A DNA stretch of 64,000 nt from Rhizomonospora bruguierae (GTDB taxonomy: Bacteria > Actinomycetota > Actinomycetes > Mycobacteriales > Micromonosporaceae): assembly GCF_018397995.1 (NCBI RefSeq), contig NZ_BBQH01000016.1:143690-207689 (forward strand), written 5' to 3'. Position numbers and translations under genes: made by a program. The stretch's first letter is position 1, and each line of letters opens with the position of its first letter. The notes under the pieces are model-generated. The model was given only the letters and a program-made list of their open reading frames with translations. It ran no database searches and had not been told where the DNA came from. This document shows positions 37,394-45,758 of this stretch, piece by piece.

Positions 37394-38457
37394 GATGCTG
37401 CCTCCAGGATCGCCGCCATCGCCCGTACCGTCTCCGCCCAGCCCGGCAGGTGGGCGCGGCGCGCGCGGGCGGCGGCGCGCAGCCGCTCCCGCGCCGCCGG
37501 CTCGTCCAGCCACCGGATCAGCGCCTCGGCCAGCGCGGCCGGGTCGCCGGGCGGCACCAGCAGCCCCGGCCGGTCGCCGCCCGGGGCCCGGCCGAGCGCC
37601 TCGGGTACCCCGTTCACGTCCGTTCCGAGCACGGGTACCCCGCGGGCCAGCGCCTCGGTCACGACCATCCCGTACGTCTCGGTGAGCGAGGGCAGCATGA
37701 ACAGGTCCGCCGCCGCGTACGCCGCGTCGAGGTCCGCGCCGGTGCGCGGCCCGACCAGCCGTACCCGGCCGTCGAGCCCGTACGCGTCGACCGACCGCCG
37801 GATCCGGTCGGCGTACCCCGGCGCGCGGTCGAGCGCCCCCACCAGCGTGCAGTGCCACTCGCCCGGCACCTTCGCCAGCGCGTCGACCAGCACGTCCTGG
37901 GCCTTGCGCGGGGTCACCGCCGCCACGCACAGCAGCCCGGACGCGCCGTCGGTGCCGGGTGCGAGCGGCGCCGGGTCCACCCCCGGGGCGGCGACGTGGA
38001 CCCGCCCGGGCGGCAGCCCGTGGTGCCCGACCAGGTGGCGCGCGGCCCCCTCGCTGGTGGCCACGACCGCCGCCGCGGCCCGCAGCGTCGCGCGTTCCCG
38101 GGCGTCGAGGGCGGCGGCCGCGCCGGGCGCCAGTCCCGTCTCGTCCGCCAGTGGCAGGTGCACCAGCACCACGGTGCGCAGCCGCCGCGCCTCGGGCGCC
38201 ACGACCTCCGGCACCCCGCCGGACACGAGCCCGTCCAGCAGCACCAGGCCGCCGTCCGGCAGGGCGGCGAGCGACCCGCGCAGCGCGTCCCGGTCCGCCG
38301 GGTCGGGTACGGGCCAGGCGCCGCCCGCCGCGATCTCCCGTACCGCCCAGCCGGCGGCGCGCAGCCCGTCGCTCAGCCGCCGGTCGTACCGGTTGCCGCC
38401 GCTCGGCGCCCCCGGATCGTCCACGCCCGCCGGTAGGACAAAGTGGACCGTCCTCAC
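37390..38457 (-). CDS. GT4-family glycosyltransferase
   Basis: 355 residues, GT-B fold. The N-terminal domain has GAPSGGNRYDRRLSDGL, and the C-terminal donor site has VAAVTPRKAQDVLVDAL and the E-x7-E motif LTETYGMVVTEALARGVPVLGTD. It would transfer a sugar from an NDP donor. GTG 38457 starts the gene, 46 nt after the PTPS-like gene. It is coupled to the methyltransferase. Confidence 0.9.
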   Translation of the reverse strand: MRTVHFVLPAGVDDPGAPSGGNRYDRRLSDGLRAAGWAVREIAAGGAWPVPDPADRDALRGSLAALPDGGLVLLDGLVSGGVPEVVAPEARRLRTVVLVHLPLADETGLAPGAAAALDARERATLRAAAAVVATSEGAARHLVGHHGLPPGRVHVAAPGVDPAPLAPGTDGASGLLCVAAVTPRKAQDVLVDALAKVPGEWHCTLVGALDRAPGYADRIRRSVDAYGLDGRVRLVGPRTGADLDAAYAAADLFMLPSLTETYGMVVTEALARGVPVLGTDVNGVPEALGRAPGGDRPGLLVPPGDPAALAEALIRWLDEPAARERLRAAARARRAHLPGWAETVRAMAAILEAAS

Positions 38458-38503
38458 CGGGCCGCCCCCGCGATGGGGGTGGGCGGGCGCTGTGGACGCT
38501 GTC

Positions 38504-38908
38504 TCATAGGGATAGCTCGTAGCCGGCCCACGCCACGTGCGACTCGTGCAGCGTGACCGCGATACCGGTCAGCCCCCGGGCGCCCGCCCCGAGCGCGCCG
38601 GCGCTCACCCGCTCGGCCAGCCGGTCCGCGATCACCTTGGCCAGGTACTCGGTGGACGTGTTGACGCCCGCGAACGCCGGCTCGTCGTCCAGGTTCCGGT
38701 AGTTCAGGTCCGCGAGGATCGCCTTCAGCTCCTGCGTGGCCCGGCCGATGTCCACCACGATGTTGTCCGCGTCCAGGTCGGGGCGGCGGAACGTGGCGTC
38801 GACCACGAACGTCGCCCCGTGCAGCCGCTGGGCCGGGCCGAAGACCTCGCCCCGGAAGCTGTGCGCCACCATGATCTGGTCGCGGACGGTCACGCTGAAC
38901 ACTCTCAC
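38504..38908 (-). CDS. 6-pyruvoyl-tetrahydropterin synthase/QueD-like protein with altered active site
   Basis: 134 residues of the T-fold PTPS family: VAHSF keeps the first zinc histidine, LHGATF replaces the usual LHGHxY so a zinc His is Ala, and the catalytic Cys before LHG is missing (GPAQRLHG). The LDH motif is LNY in [15 protein letters not shown]. The C-terminal [14 protein letters not shown] keeps the pterin-anchoring Glu. So the fold and likely pterin pocket remain while the known chemistry is probably lost. GTG 38908 overlaps the dehydrogenase stop (GTGA). Confidence 0.85.
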   Translation of the reverse strand: MRVFSVTVRDQIMVAHSFRGEVFGPAQRLHGATFVVDATFRRPDLDADNIVVDIGRATQELKAILADLNYRNLDDEPAFAGVNTSTEYLAKVIADRLAERVSAGALGAGARGLTGIAVTLHESHVAWAGYELSL

Positions 38909-39891
38909 TCCCGATCGTCGTCGTACCGGACCCGCACGCACAGCGCGGGCAGTTCGCCGCCGGCCAGCCGGGGCAGCACCGCCGGCAGGTCGTCGAAGGC
39001 GCACTCGGCGCTGATCAGCGCGTCGAACGCCGGGTCGGCAAGCAGTCGCAGGGCCAGCCCAAGCCGGTCGCCGAAGGTACGCCGGCCGCGCCGCGCGGGC
39101 GCCACCGCACCCACCTGGCTGCTGCGCACGGTCAGCCGACGGGAGTGGAAGAACTCGCCCAGCGGCACGCTGACCGGCCGGTCGCCGTACCAGCTCAGCT
39201 CGATGACCTGGCCCTCGGGCGCGAGCAGTTCCAGCGACCGGGTCAGCCCGGCAGGCGTGGCGCTGGCGTGGATCACCAGGTCGCAGTCGCCCAGCGCGTC
39301 CTGCGGCCGGGCGAAGTCCACGCCGAGCGCGGCGGCGGTGGCGGCCCGGCTCTCGTCCACGTCGACGAGTTGCACCCGGGCGCCGGGGAACCGGGCCAGC
39401 ACGCCGGCCACCGAGCAGCCGACCATGCCGGCGCCGACCACCGCGATCCGGTCGCCGATCAGCGGGGCCGCGTCCCACAGCGCGTTCACCGCGGTCTCCA
39501 CCGTCCCGGCGAGCACGGCCCGCTCCGGGGGTACGCCGTCCGGCACCGGGGTCACCGCCGCCACGGGCACCACGTACCGCGTCTGGTGCGGGTACAGGCA
39601 GAACACCGCCCGGCCGAGCAGTTCCGCCGGGCCCCGCTCGACGACGCCCACGTTCAGGTAGCCGTACTTGACCGGCGCCGGGAAGTCGCCCTCCTGGAAC
39701 GGCGCCCCCATCGCCGCGCGCTGGCTGGCCGGAACCTCGCCGCGGAACACCAGCGTCTCCGTGCCGCGGCTGACCCCCGAGTACCGGGTGCGCACCAGCA
39801 CCTCGCCGGGGCCCGGCTCCGGCACCGCCACCGGCCGGATTCCGGCCCGCCCGGGCGCAGCCAGCCAGAGGGCGCGGGCACTGTCCGTCAT
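38905..39891 (-). CDS. BchC-like medium-chain dehydrogenase
   Basis: 328 residues of the MDR superfamily: [15 protein letters not shown] takes the place of the zinc-binding Cys region, [13 protein letters not shown] follows, and the NAD(P) site is [20 protein letters not shown]. The catalytic zinc ligands of classical alcohol dehydrogenases are absent, as in BchC-type enzymes. ATG 39891 has GGAGG upstream. It is first in a reverse operon with the PTPS-like, glycosyltransferase, methyltransferase and flippase-like genes. Confidence 0.85.
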   Translation of the reverse strand: MTDSARALWLAAPGRAGIRPVAVPEPGPGEVLVRTRYSGVSRGTETLVFRGEVPASQRAAMGAPFQEGDFPAPVKYGYLNVGVVERGPAELLGRAVFCLYPHQTRYVVPVAAVTPVPDGVPPERAVLAGTVETAVNALWDAAPLIGDRIAVVGAGMVGCSVAGVLARFPGARVQLVDVDESRAATAAALGVDFARPQDALGDCDLVIHASATPAGLTRSLELLAPEGQVIELSWYGDRPVSVPLGEFFHSRRLTVRSSQVGAVAPARRGRRTFGDRLGLALRLLADPAFDALISAECAFDDLPAVLPRLAGGELPALCVRVRYDDDRE

Positions 39892-39999
39892 CGGCAACCT
39901 CCTGCGGCGATGAACCGATCGGCCGCGAAAACCGTGTCCAAGAGGGTCGCGGGCAACCATACGCGGCCGACGATCACGCCGAGCCCAATGGAGCTGTGA

Positions 40000-40782
40000 A
40001 TGGTCACGCTGAGTGTCGAAACCCGGCCGGAGCGCTGGGGGCGTCGTTGGGGCTACGGCCCGGCCGTGGGGCTGGGCGCCCAACTGGCGCTGCTCGCCGC
40101 GCTCGCGGTCGAGGTACGCCTCGGCGCCGCCGCCTGGTTCGCCGCCATCGCCTACGCGGTGGTCACCGCCGCCGCCCTGGCGCTCGGGCTGCGCCGCTCG
40201 GGCGCCCGCGCCCTCGGCCCGGCCAACCAGGTCACGCTCGCCCGGGCCGTCCTCGTCGGCGGGGTGGCGGCGCTGGTCACCGAGTCGCTCGCGCACCCCG
40301 TCCCGCTCGCCGCGCTGGTCACGATCGCGGCCGTCGCGCTCGGCCTGGACGCGGTGGACGGGCAGGTGGCCCGCCGCACCGGCACCACCACCGCCCTCGG
40401 CGCCCGCTTCGACATGGAGGTGGACGCGTTCCTGATCCTGGTCCTCAGCGTGTCCGCGGCCCGCCCGCTGGGCGCCTGGGTGCTGGCGATCGGCGCGCTG
40501 CGGTACCTGTTCGTCGCGGCGGCGTGGGTGCTGCCGTGGCTGCGGGCGGCCCTGCCGCCGCGCCGGTCCCGCAAGGTGGTGGCCGCGGCGCAGGGGATCG
40601 TGCTGGTGGTGGTCGCCGCCGGCGTGCTCCCGCCGCCGGCGGCCGCCGGCGCGGTGGCGGCCGCGCTGGCCGCGCTCTGCTGGTCGTTCGGGCGCGACAC
40701 CGCCTGGCTCTGGCGCAACCGCTCACCGCAGGCGGTGAGCGTCTCGGCGCGCGGGCGGGACCTCGTGTCGACGGGGCGCTGA
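40000..40782 (+). CDS. CDP-alcohol phosphatidyltransferase family protein
   Basis: 260 residues with about six helices and the perfect CDP-OH motif DAVDGQVARRTG then ALGARFDMEVD (D-x2-DG-x2-AR-x8-G-x3-D-x3-D). It transfers an alcohol phosphate from a CDP-activated donor to an acceptor in the membrane. ATG 40000 has GGAG upstream. It is divergent from the dehydrogenase operon (108 nt) and likely part of the same module, making a lipid or lipid-like phosphodiester. Confidence 0.88.
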   Translation: MVTLSVETRPERWGRRWGYGPAVGLGAQLALLAALAVEVRLGAAAWFAAIAYAVVTAAALALGLRRSGARALGPANQVTLARAVLVGGVAALVTESLAHPVPLAALVTIAAVALGLDAVDGQVARRTGTTTALGARFDMEVDAFLILVLSVSAARPLGAWVLAIGALRYLFVAAAWVLPWLRAALPPRRSRKVVAAAQGIVLVVVAAGVLPPPAAAGAVAAALAALCWSFGRDTAWLWRNRSPQAVSVSARGRDLVSTGR

Positions 40783-40831
40783 CCCGCCGGGCAGACTGCG
40801 GGATCAACCCGCACCCTGGAGGTCACCCCCG

Positions 40832-42121
40832 ATGCCCACCGACGTCGACGCCGCCATCCGCGCGCACCGCACCGCCGACGCCGCCCTGACCGTCACCGTG
40901 GACGGTGAACCGCTCGCCGGCCGGGAGATCGTGCTGCGCCAGCGCGGGCACCGCTTCCCGTTCGGCTGCACCGGGTTCGAGTTCATCCCGCTGGCCAGCG
41001 GCGACCCGGCCGGCGCCGAAGGGGCGGCCGGGTCGCTGGGCGAGGCGCCGGTGGCGGACCTGGCGGGCCTGGCCGAGCGCTGGTTCGACGTGTTCAACTT
41101 CGCCACGCTGCCGTTCTACTGGGGGCGCTTCGAGCCCGAACGGGGCCGCCCGGACACCGAGCGCCTGCTCGCCACCGCCCGCTGGTTCGTCGAGCGGGGC
41201 GTGCCGGTCAAGGGGCACCCGCTGGCCTGGCACACGGTCACCGCGGACTGGCTAAAGGACCTGTCGAACGCGGACATCGCCCGCGAGCAGGTGGCCAGGA
41301 TCCGGCGCGAGGTGCGCGGCTTCGCCGGCCTGATCGACACCTGGGACGTGATCAACGAGGTGGTCATCATGCCGATCTTCGACCGGTACGACAACGGGAT
41401 CACCCGGATCTGCCGCGAGCTGGGGCGCATCCCCATGGTCCGGATGGTGTTCGACGCCGCCCGCGAGGCGAATCCGGGCGCCACGCTGCTGCTCAACGAC
41501 TTCGACATGTCGGCCGCGTACGAGTGCCTGATCGAGGGGGTGCTGGCGGCCGGCGTGAAGATCGACGCGCTCGGGCTGCAGAGCCACATGCACCAGGGCT
41601 ACTGGGGCGAGGAGAAGACCCTGGCGATCCTGGACCGGTTCGCCCGGTACGGGCTGCCGATCCACTTCACCGAGACGACGATCGTTTCCGGTCAGCTCAT
41701 GCCGCCGGAGATCGTGGACCTCAACGACTACCAGCCCGACCGGTGGCCGACCACGCCGGAGGGGGAGGCCCGCCAGGCGGACGAGATCACCCGGCACTAC
41801 CGGACGCTGCTGTCGCACCCCTCGGTGCGGGCCATCACGTACTGGGGCATGTCAGACGGTGGCTGGCTGGGCGCCCCGGGCGGCTTCCTCCGCGTCGATG
41901 GCAGCCCGAAGCCCTCGTACGACGCGCTCCGCGCGCTGGTCAAGGGCGAGTGGTGGCTGGCGCCGACGACGCTGGCCACCGACGGCGCCGGCCGCGCCGG
42001 GTTCACCGGCTTCCTCGGCGAGTACGAGGTGAGCGCCGCCGGCCGCACCGCCACGGTCCGCCTCGACGCGCCCGGCACGGCCGAGATCCCGGTGGCCCTG
42101 GAGCGGCCGACGGTGGGGTAG
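40832..42121 (+). CDS. GH10 family endo-xylanase-like glycoside hydrolase
   Basis: 429 residues. Acid/base Glu in WDVINEVVI and nucleophile Glu in HFTETTIVSG match GH10, with WHT and FYWGRFEPERG also present. No signal peptide is seen, so the enzyme is probably cytoplasmic, unlike most xylanases. A C-terminal segment of about 60 residues after the barrel resembles a small beta domain. ATG 40832 has GGAGG upstream, behind a 6-bp hairpin TGCGGG/CCCGCA. Confidence 0.87.
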   Translation: MPTDVDAAIRAHRTADAALTVTVDGEPLAGREIVLRQRGHRFPFGCTGFEFIPLASGDPAGAEGAAGSLGEAPVADLAGLAERWFDVFNFATLPFYWGRFEPERGRPDTERLLATARWFVERGVPVKGHPLAWHTVTADWLKDLSNADIAREQVARIRREVRGFAGLIDTWDVINEVVIMPIFDRYDNGITRICRELGRIPMVRMVFDAAREANPGATLLLNDFDMSAAYECLIEGVLAAGVKIDALGLQSHMHQGYWGEEKTLAILDRFARYGLPIHFTETTIVSGQLMPPEIVDLNDYQPDRWPTTPEGEARQADEITRHYRTLLSHPSVRAITYWGMSDGGWLGAPGGFLRVDGSPKPSYDALRALVKGEWWLAPTTLATDGAGRAGFTGFLGEYEVSAAGRTATVRLDAPGTAEIPVALERPTVG

Positions 42122-42122
42122 G

Positions 42123-42596
42123 TCACCCGGCCGGGTCGCCTCCGGCCGGGCGGGCAGCCCCGGGGCGGCCGGAGAGCGCGACGCTGTGGCCCCGGAACTC
42201 CGCGACGACCGTGCCGTCCTGCCGCCGGACCGTCACGTCGTAGACCCCGTTGCGGCCGTACCGGTCGCGCTCCACCGCCTCGGCGAGCAGGTCGTCGCCG
42301 GCCTCGACCGGGTGCAGGAAGCTGATCTGGGCGCTGTGCGCGACGGTGACCGGCCCGTACCCGTTGCAGGCGTACGCGAAGGCCGTGTCGGCGAGCAGGA
42401 ACAGGTACCCGCCGTGCGCTATCCCGTGCCCGTTCAGCATCCCGGGGGTGATCCGCAGCCGGACGCTCGCCCGGCCCGACCCCGCCCCTTCGAGGCGCAT
42501 CCCGAGTGTCCGGGTGGCGGTGTCGCGGGCGTACATCTCCGCGGCCCAACCCGGCAACTCGCCCGGTGCGGCGGCTGGGCCGGAATTCGTCCCCAT
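42123..42596 (-). CDS. PaaI-type hotdog thioesterase
   Basis: 157 residues with the hotdog signature MLNGHGIAHGGYLFLLADTAFAYACN, then SAQISFLHPVEAGD. PaaI hydrolyses ring-hydroxylated phenylacetyl-CoA in the phenylacetate pathway. A PaaK-type gene lies 16 kb away in this window, but nothing else of the pathway is here. ATG 42596 has GGGGAG upstream. It converges with the GH10 gene, only 1 nt apart. Confidence 0.9.
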   Translation of the reverse strand: MGTNSGPAAAPGELPGWAAEMYARDTATRTLGMRLEGAGSGRASVRLRITPGMLNGHGIAHGGYLFLLADTAFAYACNGYGPVTVAHSAQISFLHPVEAGDDLLAEAVERDRYGRNGVYDVTVRRQDGTVVAEFRGHSVALSGRPGAARPAGGDPAG

Positions 42597-42681
42597 GTCA
42601 ACTCCCCGGTGCTGCGCGGCCGGCCGGCAGAGTGGTCATCGTACGCGGGGCCGCCGGATCGCCCCGGCGCCCTTCGGCCGC

Positions 42682-44321
42682 TCAGCGCGGCGACTGCTGT
42701 TGCCGCGACTGGTCCCGCTGGAAGGTGCGGTAAAGCCACCACAGGGAGGGCACCAGCAACAGCGTGCCCACCGCCAGCGAGCCGAGCGTCGCGGCGAGGA
42801 CCGCCGGGGTCGCGGCGGCCTGCGCGAGGGTGACGCCGGGCAGCAGGTCCGGATACTGGCCGACCGCCCAGCCCCACAGCAGCCCGGTGACCGCCAGCGC
42901 GGCGGTGATCCGGACCGCCAGGTAGCTGCGGCGGGCCAGCAGGAGCAGCGACGCGATCCCGGCCGCGATCGACAGCAGCAGCAGGGGCAGGGCGTGACCC
43001 CGGGTTAGCCCGGCGAACAGGCGCGGCGCGTCCGCGCGCAGCACCGCGAGGCCCGCGGCGGAGAGGACGCCGACGACGGCGCCGGTGCCCAGGGCGCGGC
43101 GGCGGAACGCCTCGGCCAGGTCCGTCCGCCCGGCGCGGCGGGCGTCGTGGGTGAGGTAGCAGGCGGCTGCCGGCCCACCTCGGTGACCGTCCACCCGGCC
43201 TCCAGCGCCAGGACCGCCACGACGCCGGACAGCGACGCCGCGCGCAGGAACCAGCGGGTGTGCGGCAGGTCGCCCCGGCGCCGCCACGCCCACGCCGCCC
43301 ACGCGCCCAGCGCCAGCAGGCCGAAGGCGGACCCGACCATGATCTGGAACGCCGGGTGGACCACGTTGACCGGGGGCCGGTCCGGCTCCGGGGTCTCGTT
43401 CAGGCCCACGATCCGGGAAGTGGGGTTCCAGTGGGCGAGCAGCGACAGCCCGTACGGGATCTCCAGGGCGTACCGCAGCTGCCCGTCGAGCGCCACGCCG
43501 CCCAGGTGCAGCGGCTCGCCGGTACCGGTCTCGAAGACGCCCTCCATGGCGGCGAGCTTGACCGGTTGCCGCTCGGCCACGAAGTGCGCCGCGTAGTCGC
43601 CGACGCCGATCTGCACCGGCGTGACCAGCGCGGCCACCGTGAACGGCACCAGGAACCCCAGCCGGTGGTACCGGCTGTGCCGGCCGCGCAGCAGCGCGAC
43701 CGCGTACACGCTGGCCGTCAGGTACCCGGCGACCATGAACGCCGCCAGGATCATGTGGATCGTCTGCGGCGGGGTCGCCGGGTTGAACATCGCCGCCCAC
43801 GGGTCGACCGCGACGATCCGACCCTGGACGGTGTCGAAGCCGGTCGGCGCCTGCATCCATGCGTTCGCGGTGACCACGAAGAACGCGCTCGCCACGCCGG
43901 CCACCACGATGGGCACGCCGGTGAGCAGGTGCGGCAGCGGGCGCAGCCGGTCCCAGGCGTACAGGTACAGGCCGAGGAAGATCGCCTCGACGAAGAAGGC
44001 GATGCCCTCCAGGGCGAACGGCAGCCCGATCACCTGGCCGTAGACGCCCATCAGCCCCGGCCACAGCAGTCCCATCTCGAAGGACAGGATCGTGCCCGAG
44101 ACGGCGCCGACGGCGAACAGCACGCCCATGGCCCGCGCCCAGCGGCGGGCCAGCAGGCGGTACGCGTTGTCGCCGGTGCGGTAGCCGCGCCACTCGGTGA
44201 TGAGCGTGATCGCCGGCAGCCCGACGCCAAGGCAGGCCAGGATGATGTGCCAGCCCAGCGAGAGCCCCATCTGCATCCGGGCCGCGCCGAGGTCGGCCGG
44301 GCCACCCGCGTACATCTCCAC
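42682..44321 (-). pseudogene. cydA: cydA-cydB deletion relic (cytochrome bd oxidase)
   Basis: The first 1150 nt from GTG 44321 read as CydA (MQMGLSLGWHIILACLG, haem ligand-bearing helices, the GRQP motif of the quinol loop). Just after EVGRQP the sequence jumps, out of frame, into the C-terminal half of a CydB-like subunit: ACYLTHDARRAGRTDLAEAFRRRALG through PSLWWLYRTF at 42682. The last part of CydA and roughly the first half of CydB, about 0.7 kb, are missing. The join is near 43165. In frame, CydA continues as junk to 43005. A working oxidase is not possible from this copy. Confidence 0.75.
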
Positions 44322-44423
44322 GGCTGCCCCATTCCGCCCCGCCGCTGTTTCTATGCGTCACCGGTCGGGGGGCCGCCGCGACGACCTCCCCGTTCGGGAG
44401 CGGCCCCGGCCGCGCGGCGCCGG

Positions 44424-45101
44424 TCAGGCGCCCGGGTCGATATGGATCTTCGGGGCGGCGCCCCACTCCGGTCGCCGCCCGCCGGCCAGCACCGCGGCCG
44501 CCGCGTCCAGGCCCACGGTCGCCGCCACCAGCGGTCGCGGGTCGACCGCGCCGGACGCGTACAGCTCCGTGCCCGGCCCGATCACCAGCAGCCGCTCGCC
44601 GGGCGCCAGGCCCGCCGCCCGGACCGCGCGCAGCGCGTTCGCCCCCGGCTCGACCAGCGCCCCGAGGACCGGATCCACGGCGTCCGGCAGCGGCTGGAGT
44701 GCCCGCGCCGGTACCCGCAGCCGCCCGGCGAGCGCGCCCGGCCAGCCGTTGCGGATGCCGATCTCGTACCGGTCCGCGCACAGGTGCTGCCGCCCGCAGG
44801 CACAGCGCCCGCAATGCCCGCAGCCGAGCATCGTGTCCCCGGTGACCCGCCGGCCCAGCCACGCCGGGTCCACCCCGCCGCCCACCGCCGCGACCACACC
44901 GCTCCACTCGTGGCCGATCCGGATCGGATAGTGCGCGTGCCCGGTGTGCAGGTACTCCATCCGCCCGGAGAAGAACTCGGCGTCCGTGCCGCAGACGCCG
45001 GCCCGCTCCACGTCGGCGACGACCTCGCCGGGCCCCGGCTCCGGCGCCGGCACCTCGCGCACCTCCGCGCGGCCCGGGCCGGTGATCACGAAGGCGCGCA
45101 C
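44424..45101 (-). CDS. Zinc alcohol dehydrogenase with deleted Rossmann domain
   Basis: 225 residues. The N-terminal catalytic domain of a sorbitol/threonine dehydrogenase-type enzyme is intact: GVCGTDAEFFSGR, GHEWSGVV, and the structural zinc cysteines CGHCGRCACGRQHLC. The cofactor domain starts as ERLLVIGPGT and then jumps to ELYASGAVDPRPLV, which is normally about 110 residues further on. The frame is kept, but the NAD-binding fold is gone (usual length about 340). It is translatable but surely inactive. The join is near 44568. Confidence 0.72.
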   Translation of the reverse strand: MRAFVITGPGRAEVREVPAPEPGPGEVVADVERAGVCGTDAEFFSGRMEYLHTGHAHYPIRIGHEWSGVVAAVGGGVDPAWLGRRVTGDTMLGCGHCGRCACGRQHLCADRYEIGIRNGWPGALAGRLRVPARALQPLPDAVDPVLGALVEPGANALRAVRAAGLAPGERLLVIGPGTELYASGAVDPRPLVAATVGLDAAAAVLAGGRRPEWGAAPKIHIDPGA

Positions 45102-45151
45102 GGCATCAACCTACCCGCGCCCGCCCCACCGGCCCCGCCCGTCGGCTGCGG

Positions 45152-45157
45152 CATACT
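45152..45157 (+). promoter_or_regulatory. -10-like box of the GNAT gene
   Basis: CATACT ending 7 nt before GTG 45165. Leaderless arrangement, inferred. Confidence 0.4.
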
Positions 45158-45164
45158 GGCCCGC

Positions 45165-45719
45165 GTGTCGCTGAGCTTCCGCATCGCCACCGCCGCCGAC
45201 GTGCCGCAGGTGGTCCGGCTGGTGGAGTCCGCGTACCGGGGGGACGTCAGCCGCGCCGGCTGGACCACCGAGGCGGACCTGCTGGCCGGCCAGCGTACCG
45301 ACCCGGCGATGGTCACCGAGGCGGTGGCCGCCACCAACGGCGTCATCCTGCTCGCCGTGCCCCACGACCCCTCGCCCGGTGCCGCCGTCGGGGGCGGCGG
45401 GCCGGTCGCCTGCTGCCAGCTTGAGCGCCGCGACGGGTACGCCTACTTCGGCCTGTTCGCGGTGGACCCGGTGCGGCAGGGCGCCGGGCTGGGCCGCGCG
45501 GTGCTTGCCGCGGCGGAGCGGTTCGCCGTGGCCGAGTGGGGCGCGGGCGAGTTGCGGATGACGGTCATCATCCAGCGCGAGGACCTCATCGCCTGGTACC
45601 TGCGCCGCGGCTTCACCCGCACGGGGGAGATGTCGGCGTTCCCGTACGGCGACGAGCGGTTCGGCATCCCCCTGCGGGACGACCTGCGCTTCGAGATCCT
45701 GACAAAGAAGCTGGGCTGA
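45165..45719 (+). CDS. GNAT family N-acetyltransferase
   Basis: 184 residues with N-terminal FRIATAADVPQVVRLVESAYRGD and motif A LFAVDPVRQGAGLGRAVLAAAERFA, which binds acetyl-CoA (Q/RxxGxG/A as RQGAGLG). LIAWYLRRGFTRTG is motif B. Substrate unknown. It stands alone between a truncated dehydrogenase and the LAL regulator. Confidence 0.9.
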   Translation: MSLSFRIATAADVPQVVRLVESAYRGDVSRAGWTTEADLLAGQRTDPAMVTEAVAATNGVILLAVPHDPSPGAAVGGGGPVACCQLERRDGYAYFGLFAVDPVRQGAGLGRAVLAAAERFAVAEWGAGELRMTVIIQREDLIAWYLRRGFTRTGEMSAFPYGDERFGIPLRDDLRFEILTKKLG

Positions 45720-45758
45720 GGCCCTACGGTTCGTCCGGCACCCGCGCGGCGGGGGCCG

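Noticed and set aside
24898..42596. PaaK-type ligase and PaaI-type thioesterase as parts of one phenylacetate pathway.
   Set aside because: They are 16 kb apart with no other paa genes, so linkage is not supported.
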